Assembly: GCA_964595625.1 (NCBI GenBank)
Contig: CAZQQU010000003.1
Coordinates: 62,001 to 126,000 of the forward strand
Length of the DNA: 64,000 bases
Origin: CAZQQU01 sp964595625
GTDB lineage: Bacteria > Bacteroidota > Bacteroidia > Flavobacteriales > Flavobacteriaceae
Direction: 5' to 3'
The translations under genes were made by a program, and so were the position numbers. The notes beneath the pieces were generated by a model. The model did no database searches and was not told where the DNA came from. It saw only the letters and a program-made list of their open reading frames with translations. Below, piece by piece: positions 15,241 through 25,600 of this stretch; positions within the stretch are counted from its first letter, which is position 1; the number at the start of each line of letters is the position of its first letter.

Positions 15241-15708
15241 ATGGTGGAAATAGAACGAAAATTTTTGGTTAAAAACCTTGATTTTATCGCACAATCCCAA
15301 AGGAATTACGTTATAAAACAAGGTTTTCTCAACACCCATCCCGATCGAACAGTACGTGTGCGCGTAACCGGCGACCAAGGTTTTTTAACCGTTAAAGGGC
15401 GCTCCAACCCAAGCGGCCTCACGCGTTTTGAATGGGAAATTGAAATACCTTCTCAAGAGGCCGAAGAGTTACTTGCCTTATGTGAAAGCAGTATTATCAG
15501 AAAAACCCGTTATCTGGTGCCCGTGGGTAAACACACCTTTGAAATAGATGTGTTTCATGGGGAGAATGAAGGGCTAATTCTAGCAGAAATCGAACTCCAA
15601 TCGGAAGATGAAATATATGAAAAACCGGAATGGCTCGGTCTAGAAGTCACCGGAGATTCTCGTTATTACAATTCCTATTTAAGTCGGCAACCTTATACAA
15701 AATGGTAG
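15241..15708 (+). CDS. CYTH domain protein (class IV adenylate cyclase / triphosphatase-like)
   Basis: 155 residues. Opens with VEIERKFLV, the ExExK signature of the CYTH triphosphate tunnel fold. Basic and acidic tunnel residues follow in order: VRVRVTGDQGFLTVKGR, FEWEIEI, IRKTRYLV, FEIDVFHGENEGLILAEIEL. Bacterial single-domain members of this size usually hydrolyse inorganic triphosphate or related compounds rather than make cAMP. The ATG at 15241 is favoured by the motif position and by a TAAATTTG box 19 bases upstream. Its 3' end runs close to the next gene but does not overlap the chosen start. Confidence 0.9.
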   Translation: MVEIERKFLVKNLDFIAQSQRNYVIKQGFLNTHPDRTVRVRVTGDQGFLTVKGRSNPSGLTRFEWEIEIPSQEAEELLALCESSIIRKTRYLVPVGKHTFEIDVFHGENEGLILAEIELQSEDEIYEKPEWLGLEVTGDSRYYNSYLSRQPYTKW

Positions 15709-15752
15709 GTAAACAAGCTCGAGGAATAACTCAATTTTATACTTTTGTACCT

Positions 15753-16388
15753 ATGTCACATAATCTTATTCTGACTTTATTTTTGGCTTTACTATTCAGT
15801 TGTCAATCGCCAACCGAAATCGCTTTAGAAAACGGTGATTTGTTGTTTTTGGGCAGTGTTGCCGGAGAACTTTCTGAGGCTATCAATACCGTCACTCAAA
15901 CCGAAAAGGCCACCAATTATTCGCATATTGCGATGGTAGAAATAACCGAAGGTCAAATCTGGGTGCTCCATGCTGCACCTGAAAATGGCTCCGAGAGAAT
16001 TTCACTTCAAGATTTTTTGACGTACGCCAAAAAAGATTCTTCGACAGTTGTTGCCTATCGAATAAAACCAGAAATTCATTTTGATGCCTCTCGAGCAATC
16101 CAAAAAGCTCAGCAAATGCTAGGTAAGCCGTATAATTACAGTTATATTTTGACAGATACCGCCTATTATTGTTCTGATTTTGTATATCGCGCTTTTGAAG
16201 AAGACAATATTTTTACCTTAGAACCCATGACGTTTAAAGACCCAATCAGCGGAACGATTCACCCCACTTGGGTATCACATTACGAAAAAATGGGCCTGCA
16301 AGTACCCGAGGGACTGCTGGGTTGTAATCCAAACGGAATGGCTGCTTCTGCAAAAATTGAAAAAATAGGAATTCTACAACAACCTTAA
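15753..16388 (+). CDS. Lipoprotein with YiiX-type permuted papain-like (NlpC/P60 superfamily) domain
   Basis: 211 residues. MSHNLILTLFLALLFSCQS has a lipobox (LLFS-C), so it is a lipoprotein. The domain starts ENGDLLFLGSV and has NYSHIAMVEI (candidate His), and AYYCSDFVYRAFEE (candidate nucleophile Cys), the circularly permuted order of the YiiX/YebB-like group, which may cleave amide or lipid-peptide bonds. The frame is open back to 15630, but the lipobox defines the ATG at 15753. A TACTTTTG box at 15740-15747 ends five bases before that ATG. It converges with pbpC with a two-base gap. Confidence 0.82.
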   Translation: MSHNLILTLFLALLFSCQSPTEIALENGDLLFLGSVAGELSEAINTVTQTEKATNYSHIAMVEITEGQIWVLHAAPENGSERISLQDFLTYAKKDSSTVVAYRIKPEIHFDASRAIQKAQQMLGKPYNYSYILTDTAYYCSDFVYRAFEEDNIFTLEPMTFKDPISGTIHPTWVSHYEKMGLQVPEGLLGCNPNGMAASAKIEKIGILQQP

Positions 16389-16390
16389 TC

Positions 16391-18757
16391 CTATTGGGTA
16401 AGACTGATTTCTATTTGCTGCTGTAATCGATTGCCCTGATGATCCACCACAGTCAGTACATAGGTCCCGGGTTGTGGTGCCACGGCCAATTCGTGAAAGG
16501 TATCGGTTCGGCCCAAATAATTTTCATCCAAATACCAATAAACTATTGCATCGGGTTGTTGATGAGCCACTTTAAAAACAACTTCGTTGATACGTTCGTC
16601 AAATTGCTTGGGAAGTATAATTTTTTCTGCTTTTTTAGGAAAAATAAATTCCAATATCCGCTCATTATCTGCATAACAACCCGAAAGAAAAGGGGGTAAA
16701 GTCCGGTAATGTGGATGGTGTTGTGTGTAAAAATGTTCTTGTATGGGCGGTAATGAGAACCAGGAGACCGGTTTGATATCTTCCAAGGGATAGCATGAGG
16801 AGTTCACTCGAAATGTTTGAGTTTCTTCCAAAAAAATCAGATGATGGTAGGGACAAGATGGACTATCGTTAGAATGAGTTACCACCCATTGCTCTTGGAT
16901 ATTTTCGCAATATAAACCCGCCATATATCCGCTGTGAGTACAAATTTTTTTTTGTATCAAATCATCATACGGTGTTTCAAAACCTTGATGTTGGCTAGGG
17001 AGAACTTTAAAAACATCAAACATTACCGGTGCTGCAGTGAGTATTCCGGTGAGTCCGGGTCGTCCTTCACCATCGGCATTTCCTACCCACACCCCCACGG
17101 TATAATCGGGTGTTACTCCAATGGCCCACGCGTCTTTAAATCCATAACTCGTGCCCGTTTTCCAAGCTATCGGATGAGCTCCTTGATAAAAGCTCCAATT
17201 TTCTTCCCTGCCGGGGCGATTGGTTTCTTGCAAGCTTTCAAAAGTTTGGTAAATAGCCCCGGCACCTAAAACTGGGGGATAGTGTTGGGGGTTGCCCAAA
17301 TCAACTGTTTCACCCAAAATATATATGGGATCCACAAACTCATTACTTCTGTATTGGCTAGAATTCTGAGTATAAAATTGTAAGGTAGAGCCGAGTGCAG
17401 CATAAATTTTAGTCACTTCCCACAGACTGCTTTCAGCGCCACCCAAAATCAAAGACAAGCCGTAATAGTCAGCGGGGTGTGTCATTTGTGTAAGCTTCAT
17501 TTTTTGCAACTGATTATAAAAACGTTGAAGTCCATAGCTTCGAAGCATGCGTACTGCCGGAACATTCAGAGATCGGCTTAAAGCTTCACGAGCAGGTACT
17601 GCTCCGTAAAAAGTTTTATCAAAATTTTCCGGACTATAACCGTTAATAGTAGTTGGTATATCAGCAACTAACATAGATGGTAATAAGTCGCCACTTTGTA
17701 ACATAGAAGCAAAGAGAAAGGGTTTTAAAACACTCCCGGTACTTCGTGATTTATCAATAATATCCACATACCGATGGTTCTCATTGGTTGTGGGGGTATT
17801 TCCAACATACGCCAGTACTTCCCGGGTAGAAGTATCTAATACCAATACGGCTAGGTTATGAATTTGATTTTGTCGAAACAAGTAATAATATTCTTCAACA
17901 ATTCGGTTTATTTGAAGCTGATAGTCTATATGGAGAGTGGTTGTAATGCGATGATCAGGTGCCGTGCGTCTTAATTTTTCGGTCAAGTGATGGGCAAAAT
18001 CGGGCAAAGCATGGGGTTTACCTGGAAGTTCTTCCAAAATTGCCATGCGGTAGGTGGTTTCGTCAATGATGTTTTTTTGAAACAACTTCAGTAATAAAGC
18101 ATCTCGTTTTTGTTTTAAAATGATTTCGTTTTTTCCCGGAAAAACTAAGGAGGGCGCATTGGGTAGTACCGCTAGAGCAGCACTTTGCCCCCAGCTCAAA
18201 TCCGTTGCCGGAACGCCATAATACCTCCACGAAGCCGTTTCTAATCCCACCACATTTCCCCCGAAAGGGGCATGAGAAGCATACCAATTAAGGATTTCTT
18301 TTTTTGAGCTACTAGCCTCCAAACGAGTGGCTTGAATTAACTCAATTATTTTTTCGCCGTACGTACGTTTTTTATTTTTTTTAGCTAAACGAATTACTTG
18401 CTGGGTAATAGTACTCGCGCCACGTCGTTTGCCTGTGGATATATTTTGATACAAGGCTTTACCAATCGAAATGGGGTTAAAACCCGGATGGTAGTAAAAA
18501 TATTCGTCTTCGAAATGAACTACACACTGCTCAAAGCGGTAAGGCACACTGTCTAAAGCCGGAAAACGCCATTGTCCGTCCGAAGCAATACGGGCACCTA
18601 ATAAAACCCCTTCTCTACTTTCAATAACCGTTGAAACCGGATCGTCAAACAAAGGCCGTGGCAAACAAAATAGCCAAAAAATAAAACCCATTCCCAGTAG
18701 GATCCATATCGTCTTATTCCGGGTTCGGGTTTTCATAGGTTTGTAGCTAAAACGCAA
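16391..18757 (-). CDS. pbpC: Penicillin-binding protein 1C (bifunctional peptidoglycan synthase)
   Basis: 788 residues. Short cytoplasmic N-terminus, one membrane anchor (~13-33), then a glycosyltransferase GT51 domain (FEDEYFYYHPGFNP with the catalytic Glu; RGASTITQQVIRLA). The transpeptidase domain carries the SxxK site in STGSVLKPF, SLNVPAVR as SxN and KTGTS. The C-terminal ~90 residues form the BiPBP_C beta domain typical of PBP1C (DAIVYWYLDENYLG). Length is normal. The start could also be the internal Met eight codons later (18736), which leaves all domains intact. The alpha-2-macroglobulin gene often paired with pbpC is not adjacent here. Confidence 0.95.
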   Translation of the reverse strand: MRFSYKPMKTRTRNKTIWILLGMGFIFWLFCLPRPLFDDPVSTVIESREGVLLGARIASDGQWRFPALDSVPYRFEQCVVHFEDEYFYYHPGFNPISIGKALYQNISTGKRRGASTITQQVIRLAKKNKKRTYGEKIIELIQATRLEASSSKKEILNWYASHAPFGGNVVGLETASWRYYGVPATDLSWGQSAALAVLPNAPSLVFPGKNEIILKQKRDALLLKLFQKNIIDETTYRMAILEELPGKPHALPDFAHHLTEKLRRTAPDHRITTTLHIDYQLQINRIVEEYYYLFRQNQIHNLAVLVLDTSTREVLAYVGNTPTTNENHRYVDIIDKSRSTGSVLKPFLFASMLQSGDLLPSMLVADIPTTINGYSPENFDKTFYGAVPAREALSRSLNVPAVRMLRSYGLQRFYNQLQKMKLTQMTHPADYYGLSLILGGAESSLWEVTKIYAALGSTLQFYTQNSSQYRSNEFVDPIYILGETVDLGNPQHYPPVLGAGAIYQTFESLQETNRPGREENWSFYQGAHPIAWKTGTSYGFKDAWAIGVTPDYTVGVWVGNADGEGRPGLTGILTAAPVMFDVFKVLPSQHQGFETPYDDLIQKKICTHSGYMAGLYCENIQEQWVVTHSNDSPSCPYHHLIFLEETQTFRVNSSCYPLEDIKPVSWFSLPPIQEHFYTQHHPHYRTLPPFLSGCYADNERILEFIFPKKAEKIILPKQFDERINEVVFKVAHQQPDAIVYWYLDENYLGRTDTFHELAVAPQPGTYVLTVVDHQGNRLQQQIEISLTQ

Positions 18758-18789
18758 GTTGTTTAGAGGGACGCGGAATCGAAAACCGT

Positions 18790-19365
18790 TTATCCACTCT
18801 TTTTAACAAATTTCGTAAGTATTACAATTTGTTGCCCTTCTACACGACCTTCGATTTGCTCGGGATTATCGTGAACCAAAGAAATACGTCGTACCGCCGT
18901 GCCTCGTTTTGCTACTAAAGAGGAGCCTTTGACGTCTAAATCTTTGATTAAAACCACCGTATCACCATTTTCTAAAACTGCACCGTTACTATCGCGATGC
19001 ACTATTTGGTTTTCTTCTTCTTGTATCCCCGCTTTCGCCCAAGCCAACACCTCATCTTCTAAATAAGCCATATCGAGTATGTCTGCCGCCCACCCCTCAT
19101 TTTTGAGCCACTGCAAAGCCCGCCAAGAAACAACCTGTACTGCGGGAACCGTACTCCAAATTGTTTCATTTAAAAATCGCCACTCATTGGGCACCATAGT
19201 AGCTGGGTTTTCTAACTGATGAACCAGAGACTCGCTCAATAACAGGGCCGCTTCGGATCCTGAGGTGGGAGAATGAGGTATTTGATATACTTGTAAGGGT
19301 TCTGAAGCTCCACTTAATTCGCAAACAGAGCCACTTCTTTCATGTAATTGCTGTTCGATATTCAT
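18790..19365 (-). CDS. PhnA/YjdM family protein
   Basis: 191 residues. The last ~70 match the PhnA/YjdM C-terminal domain (VHRDSNGAVLENGDTVVLIKDLDVKGSS...GTAVRRISLVHDNPEQIEGRVEGQQIVILTKFVKK). The N-terminal part (HERSGSVCELSGASEPLQVY) carries one Cys where the short E. coli form has a zinc ribbon with four, so zinc binding is doubtful. Despite the name, the family has no proven role in phosphonate use. The frame is open far upstream into the membrane hydrolase gene, but the ATG at 19365 is the first that fits; the longer start would overlap a conserved gene. Function unknown. Confidence 0.82.
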   Translation of the reverse strand: MNIEQQLHERSGSVCELSGASEPLQVYQIPHSPTSGSEAALLLSESLVHQLENPATMVPNEWRFLNETIWSTVPAVQVVSWRALQWLKNEGWAADILDMAYLEDEVLAWAKAGIQEEENQIVHRDSNGAVLENGDTVVLIKDLDVKGSSLVAKRGTAVRRISLVHDNPEQIEGRVEGQQIVILTKFVKKSG

Positions 19366-19450
19366 AATAACTATTTTACTACAAAGGTATAAAACTAACT
19401 GTAATGGTTTCGTAAGCCATGTAAGGACTCCTTGGCCATTTATTTGGCGA

Positions 19451-20452
19451 TTAATTACCTTTAATTCGTTGCCAAAGTTGCCGTAATAGCAATCGGGCAT
19501 CTTCTCGAGTTTTTCTATTTTCGGCAATATGAATCGTCTCTTGGGTAGGTATAAGTTGATAACTAAAAGCAAACTGGGGGTTTGCCATGTTGTTATTTAA
19601 CAACCCAAATCGCAGATCGTTGAGATACAACATATCACCTTCCTGCTCAACCGTAAACCATCCCTCTGTAATTTTAATTAATCGTTGGACGTTTTTATCA
19701 TGTATTAAATCGCCCAAAAGATGATGATTCTTAGGAACGGGATAAAATCGAATGGGCTGAGAATCCAATAAGGAATAATCGGCCAAATAGATTACCTCTT
19801 CGCCCATAATATTTGCATTCCAAAGTATAACATTTAAAGGAGCTGGCTTGGTCTTCATAGCCGAATAGGAAATAGCTTGCTGATCAAGCGCTGAGGTAAA
19901 TGAAAAATACACCACCGATTTAATCAATAGTGTCAACAAGAGGTAACTACTGCTTATAATCAGGGCGAGCCGATTATAAGAAGCTCTTTTGGGAGAAGTC
20001 CTTTTCTGGAACATAGTCAAGATGACCAAGCCTAAAAAAGGCAAGGTATAAAGCGGATCAATGACAAAAATATTTTGAATCGCTACCGGGAAGTGTATGG
20101 GCCAAAAAAGCTGAGTTCCCCAAGTGGTCATGGCATCCAATAAAGCATGGGTTACAAAACCCAAAAAAAACAACAGCCACCATTCTCGATAAGTAGCTTC
20201 ACTTCGTTTTTCTACTTTTGAAACTAACCAAGCCAACAGAGGCGCAAAAAATAAGGCAAACACAAACGAATGCGTAAATCCTCGGTGAATTTCTATAGCT
20301 GTAAGGGCATCGGTAAAATAATTAGCCAAGACATCTAAATCGGGAATGGTCCCTGCTATAGCTCCGTATAAAATAGCTTTATTGCCTATTTTTTTTCCGA
20401 GAACAGCTTCACCTACCGAAGCCCCAAGTACAATTTGTGTAAGTGAGTCCAA
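19451..20452 (-). CDS. Membrane-bound metal-dependent hydrolase, YdjM/LexA-binding-like family
   Basis: 333 residues. N-terminal MDSLTQIVLGASVGEAVLGKKIG followed by GTIPDLDVL and HRGFTHSF, the conserved Asp/His motifs of the YdjM family (putative metal site), then several membrane segments and HALLDAMTTWGTQLFWP, another conserved family motif. The C-terminal ~130 residues are less conserved and probably lie outside the membrane. The family is called a metal-dependent hydrolase by motif only; its substrate is unknown. The next minus-strand gene (PhnA-like) starts 85 bases downstream. Confidence 0.85.
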   Translation of the reverse strand: MDSLTQIVLGASVGEAVLGKKIGNKAILYGAIAGTIPDLDVLANYFTDALTAIEIHRGFTHSFVFALFFAPLLAWLVSKVEKRSEATYREWWLLFFLGFVTHALLDAMTTWGTQLFWPIHFPVAIQNIFVIDPLYTLPFLGLVILTMFQKRTSPKRASYNRLALIISSSYLLLTLLIKSVVYFSFTSALDQQAISYSAMKTKPAPLNVILWNANIMGEEVIYLADYSLLDSQPIRFYPVPKNHHLLGDLIHDKNVQRLIKITEGWFTVEQEGDMLYLNDLRFGLLNNNMANPQFAFSYQLIPTQETIHIAENRKTREDARLLLRQLWQRIKGN

Positions 20453-20707
20453 ATTTGCCTTTTTTTGTATCTACAAAGGTAGTTTAACCCATCTAAAATA
20501 AAAAACAGTTCAGGCAGTTAATCGCATAGCGAGAGTAAGGACGAAGCCCTTGATGGGATTGTTTTTTAGCTATTGCCAAATTTAAAAAACTGTACCGTTT
20601 AATCACGTGGTTTTTAATGTATTATAGAGTACCTCTTTTTTCCCGTAAGGGTATACAACCTGATACAAAAAAATGTGGCCTTTTGCACCTATAAATCCAC
20701 CTGCTCG
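20453..20707. other. 255-base gene-free gap with a G/A-rich conserved-looking patch
   Basis: No frame with coding character. The stretch 20521-20570 (GCATAGCGAGAGTAAGGACG..., then AAGCCCTTGATGGGATTG) looks unlike the surrounding AT-rich spacer and resembles intergenic remnants I recall from other flavobacteria, but this cannot be checked here. It also holds a CACGTG hexamer (20604-20609) without the flanks of a parS site. Confidence 0.35.
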
Positions 20708-21742
20708 TTAAGGGGCCGGATTTGGCACTTGGGTATGTATGGCGTCGATTTCTTTAAGTATTTCCAAAGACAATACCCGCTGCCGACTGACCAAATTTTC
20801 TTGCAATTGGTCCAATGTGCGCGCTCCAATCAAGGTGGAAGTAACAAAAGGCTGCTGACGAACAAACGCTAAAGCGAGTTCCGTCAAAGTCAATCCGTGA
20901 TGGCGAGCCAGTTGTTCATACATTTCTGTAGCTCGGTAGGATTGCGGTTTAAAATAACGGTTTTGAAATGGAAATAAGGTATGTCGGCACCCTTCAGGAA
21001 ACTGTTGGTTGAGGTATTTTCCAGTCAGTTGACCAAAACCCAACGGAGAATAAGCCAAATAGCCCAGCTGTTCGTGATGCAATATCTCGGTCAGTCCGAT
21101 TTGATCAGTTCGATTTAATAAATTAAACGCATTTTGAACACTTACAATCCGAAGTTTTCCTCGGCGAGATTCTTCTAAAAAGCGCATGACTCCCCACGGA
21201 TTTTCATTAGACACCCCAAAAAACCTGATTTTTCCAGCTTCTACCAGATTTTCCATATGCATAAGTACCTCCGCAAAATTGTCTTTCCACGCATCCTCCC
21301 GAGGCGTAAAATTTAATTGCCCAAAAAAATTAGTTTTCCGTTCGGGCCAATGTAGTTGATACAAATCGATATAATCGGTTTGCAGGCGTTTTAAACTGCC
21401 CTCTATGGCCTGATCAATAGATTTCTTTGAAAAGTCTAACGGACTTCGGATGTGATCCAGTTTGCGGTTCGGCCCGGCTATTTTGGTAGCTAATATGACT
21501 TGGTCTCTTTTGTTGGTTTTCTTAAACCAGCGTCCTAAAATCTGCTCGGTACTTCCTTGAGTTTCTGCCCTTCCGGGAAAGGAGTACATTTCGGCCGTAT
21601 CGATACAATTAATTCCTTGATCCAAAGCAAAATCCAATAGCCGGAATGCTTCAGACTCTGGGGTTTGTTCTCCAAAAGTCATGGTTCCCAAACTAAACTC
21701 ACTGATTTTTAATGGGGTGTGGGGTAATGAGTTATATTTCAT
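20708..21742 (-). CDS. Aldo/keto reductase (Tas-like)
   Basis: 344 residues, NADPH-dependent oxidoreductase with a TIM barrel. Visible motifs: SLGTMTFGEQT, the catalytic Asp-Tyr region GINCIDTAEMYSFPGRAETQGSTEQILG, the Lys in ILATKIAGP, the His in LYQLHWPER, and the cofactor end STLIGARTLDQLQENL. The long insertion after the Tyr and overall length match the Tas group (E. coli Tas). Substrate unknown. It is followed by a minus-strand gap and preceded by exonuclease III in the same direction, 37 bases away. Confidence 0.93.
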   Translation of the reverse strand: MKYNSLPHTPLKISEFSLGTMTFGEQTPESEAFRLLDFALDQGINCIDTAEMYSFPGRAETQGSTEQILGRWFKKTNKRDQVILATKIAGPNRKLDHIRSPLDFSKKSIDQAIEGSLKRLQTDYIDLYQLHWPERKTNFFGQLNFTPREDAWKDNFAEVLMHMENLVEAGKIRFFGVSNENPWGVMRFLEESRRGKLRIVSVQNAFNLLNRTDQIGLTEILHHEQLGYLAYSPLGFGQLTGKYLNQQFPEGCRHTLFPFQNRYFKPQSYRATEMYEQLARHHGLTLTELALAFVRQQPFVTSTLIGARTLDQLQENLVSRQRVLSLEILKEIDAIHTQVPNPAP

Positions 21743-21779
21743 AAAATATTTTTTTTATTATAAGGATTGCTCTTCTTCC

Positions 21780-22544
21780 TTATAAGTCCAATTCCAATAC
21801 AATGGGGCAATGATCGCTGTGTTTTGCCTCCGGCAAAATTAAAGCGCGTTTTAACCGATCTTGGAGGGATTGGGTTACCATGTGATAGTCTATACGCCAC
21901 CCTTTGTTATTCGCCCGAGCATTGGCTCGATAACTCCACCAAGAATATTGGTGCGGGTGGGGATTAAATTGGCGGAAAGAATCTACAAACCCACTTTCTA
22001 TATACCGACTTAACCAAGCTCTTTCCTCCGGTAAAAAACCCGATACCGTTGCGTTGCGTATGGGGTCATGTATATCGATGGGTTGATGACAGATGTTGTA
22101 GTCTCCAGAAACAATAAGATTGGGATGTTCTCTTCGCAAGTCTTTGGTATATTCCAAAAAATCATCCATATACTGAAATTTGTGGCCTAAGCGAGCCAAA
22201 TTAGTGCCACTAGGCAGATACAGACTCATCACTGAAAATCCATCAAAATCTACTCGAAGGTTTCTGCCTTCAAAATCCATATAATCGATACCGGTTCCAA
22301 ATTCGACATGATTGGGCTTGGTTTTGGATAAAATTGCTACCCCGCTATAGCCTTTTTTCTGAGCACTAAACCAATAATTATAAACATATCCAGCATCTTC
22401 AAAAAGAGCCAAATCCAGTTGGGAAGTTTCGGCTTTAATTTCCTGCAAACAAATAACGTCGGGATCTGCATGCTTCAGCCATTCCATAAAGCCTTTGTTA
22501 ATGGCTGCTCGAATTCCGTTGACGTTGTACGAAATAATTTTCAA
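21780..22544 (-). CDS. xth: Exodeoxyribonuclease III (AP endonuclease)
   Basis: 254 residues of the EEP fold. MKIISYNVNGIRAAINKGF with the metal-binding Asn, CLQEIKAE with the Glu, SGDYNICHQPIDIHDP with the Asp and Asn, WWSYRANARANNKGWRIDYHM and KHSDHCPIVLEL with the catalytic Asp-His. It repairs abasic sites and trims 3' ends. It is the first gene of the minus-strand pair with the aldo/keto reductase. The gene upstream, on the other strand, is the large outer-membrane protein. Confidence 0.95.
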   Translation of the reverse strand: MKIISYNVNGIRAAINKGFMEWLKHADPDVICLQEIKAETSQLDLALFEDAGYVYNYWFSAQKKGYSGVAILSKTKPNHVEFGTGIDYMDFEGRNLRVDFDGFSVMSLYLPSGTNLARLGHKFQYMDDFLEYTKDLRREHPNLIVSGDYNICHQPIDIHDPIRNATVSGFLPEERAWLSRYIESGFVDSFRQFNPHPHQYSWWSYRANARANNKGWRIDYHMVTQSLQDRLKRALILPEAKHSDHCPIVLELDL

Positions 22545-22677
22545 GGTGTATGATCGTTTTGAAATGAATGCTCGAAGTTACATTTTTATGGGTAAATTTT
22601 AAAATGTAAGCGGGTTATTTTTTAGATTCGTGCCACTGTCTGAACGATTTTGACAAATTAACCGTTGTTGTTTACTG

Positions 22678-25600
22678 ATGAGACTTTTTACGTTCATATT
22701 GGTTGTTTTTAGCTGCTCCGTTATCTGGGCACAAAATACGCCTGACCCCCTTACTCGTACTATCTCCTTGGCAGTAAGCGACACGTTAATTGTGGACTCG
22801 GTAAGTGTAAGCCCTCATCGATTGCTAGTATATGATACCAAAGGGCAGCTCCTCCCACCCTCGGAATACGAGTTTGATGCTGCCAAAGCTACCCTATATC
22901 TTTCTGAAAACCTCCAGCAGACACTAGATAGTGTCACGGTACACTATGTAGCTTATCCTAGTTTTTTGACAAGAAAATATTCGCTTTTTGATGAAAAAAT
23001 TATCGCGGATGGTACGGCTGTAGAACAGGTGTACAAAATGTCTCAATCTACTCGAACCAACACTTTTACTCCATTTGACGGGCTAACGACCTACGGTAGT
23101 ATTTCACGGGGTATTACCATCGGAAATAACCAAAACACCGTGGTTACCTCCGAATTGGACTTACAAATCACCGGCAAGCTGAGTGATAAAGTAAGTATTC
23201 GTGCCTCGATTCAAGATGCTAATATACCCATGCAAGAAGGAGGATATTCACAGAGTTTGGACGAGTTTGACCAAATTTTTGTAGAACTATTTACCGACGA
23301 TTGGCACATACGAGCCGGCGATATTGATTTGGTTAACAAATCTACTTTTTTCGGCAATTTCGAAAAAAAAGTTCAAGGTGTTTTGGTAGGGGCCAAAATA
23401 CAGTCTGACCAGTCCGAAACTACGGTTTTTGCATCGGGAGCGGTGGTTAAAGGAGTGTTTAGCAAAACCTCTTTTAACGGGCAGGAAGGCAACCAAGGGC
23501 CCTATAAATTAGTTGGACCCGATGGCGAACTCTATGTGTTAATTATTTCGGGCAGTGAGCGGGTGTATGTAAACGGACTCCTATTAGAACACGGTGAAGA
23601 TAAGGATTATGTAATCGATTACAATGCAGGTGAAATTCGGTTTAACCCTACTTTCCCCATCACTTCCGAAATGCGAATTTTGGTTGAATACCAATACACC
23701 GACCGGAAATATACTCGTTTTACTGGTTTTGGAGGTGGGCACTACCAAGAAGAAAAATTTGAAATCGGTGCCTATTACTATATCGAAAGTGATTCTAAAA
23801 ACCAGCCCTTACAGCAAAATTTAACGGAAGCACAAGTTCAAATCTTAAAAAATGCAGGTGATAATTCGGAGTTAATGACGGCTCCATCCGCCGTATCGGA
23901 TACCTATTCGGACAATAAAATTTTGTACAAAAAAGAATTGTTTAACGGCCAGGAAATTTTTGTTTTTTCTAATAATCCCGAAGATGAGTTGTTTTTTGTT
24001 CGATTTAGCTATGTAGGTGAAAACCAAGGAAATTACATCGTTGCTGATCAAACTGCAATCAACCGAATTTATGAGTTTGTACCTCCCGTTAACGGTGTAT
24101 TACAAGGAAATTACGAACCCATTGTACGTCTTTTTGCTCCAACACGGCTACAATTAGGCGGAGTTCAAGCCACCTACAAACCCAATGATAAAAACCAACT
24201 GGGGGTAGAACTGGCCGTGAGTAATAACGATCTGAATTTATTTTCGGAAATGGACAAAGAAGATGATACCGGTTTTGCCGGAAGAATTCAATGGAACCGC
24301 GAACTTTTCCAAATTGAAGGGGGAAGTAAGTTTAGTTTGATGAGCCAGTACAACTTTATTCACCGTGATTTTGTGTCTGTAGAACGTTATTATAATGTGG
24401 AATTTGAACGGGATTGGCATTTACCTGTCACTCAAGGTAATGTACAAGATATGCTAACCCACCAAAGCTTTTTATCCACCGCTCTACACTGGCAACATCC
24501 CCAAAAAGGATCTGCTTCCTATGAGTTCCAAAAATTAGACTTTACAGATTATTTTAGTGGAAATCGCCAAGTACTGCGGTCTCAACTTCAATTAAATAAG
24601 TTGACTTGGAATCTATCCACCAGTATGTTGCACAACAACACGCCGGTATATAAAACTAACTTTTTTAGAATTTACAGCGGAGGAACCTACGATTTTGGTA
24701 AGGCTTGGGCTGGAATTCGTGTACAAGCGGAAGACAATGTCCAACGATTTAAATACACCGACAGTCTCTCCATTTTAAGTCAGCGTTACCAACAATACGA
24801 GACTTTTGTTGGGGTCGGCGACAGCACCCAGGTTTTTGTAGAAGGTGGATATCGTTACCGAACCAACGATAGTTTGCGTAACAACCAATTACAGCGGGTC
24901 ACCCAATCTCACACTTGGTATATCAAATCTCAGCTATTAAAAACCGAAACTTCCCAGCTGTCTGTTTATGCCAATTACCGAAATTTACGGTATCTGTATG
25001 ACGACCGCCCCAACGACCAAAGTATCAATGGCCGCATTTTATACAACCAAAGTTTTTTAAACCGAGCCATTCAGTGGAATACTTCTTTAGAAACCAACAG
25101 CGGGGTGATGCCTCAACAAGAATACACTTTCGTGGAAGTAGAACCGGGCCAAGGTACCCATACTTGGATCGATTATAACGGAAATGGCATACAGGAGTTA
25201 GAAGAATTTGAAATTGCCCCTTTCCCGGACGAAGCTCGCTATATCAAAGTGTTGTTGCCCAACCAGATTTTTATTAAAATACACAACAACAAACTAGGAC
25301 AAACCTTAATTCTCAATCCGACTCAGTATTTTTTAAACCGAGAAGGCGGTAGGCTCTGGTCTAAATTTTACAACCAAACCTCCTTTTTAATCGATCGTAA
25401 AACCCGAAAAGACGGCAACAAAATTGACCTCAATCCTTTTAATTCGGATCCGGAAAATCAAATGGGACTGACTCTGAGTTTTAGAAATTCATTGTTTTTT
25501 AACAGGGGTAAACAACATTTTACCACCGGTTATAGTTATATCGTCACCGATACGGAACATTTATTTACAGCGGGGAGACAAAAAAACTCACTCCGTGGAC

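Noticed and set aside
15630..15752. Longer N-terminus of the papain-like lipoprotein starting at 15630
   Set aside because: It overlaps the CYTH gene, and a clear lipoprotein signal begins at the ATG at 15753.
19366..19572. Longer PhnA-like start at 19572
   Set aside because: It would overlap the membrane hydrolase gene and has no family match; the ATG at 19365 starts the conserved region.
20604..20609. CACGTG hexamers at 20604, 36091, 40707 and 55459 as further parS sites
   Set aside because: They lack the GTTYC/GRAAC arms seen at the mnmG sites; the hexamer alone occurs by chance.
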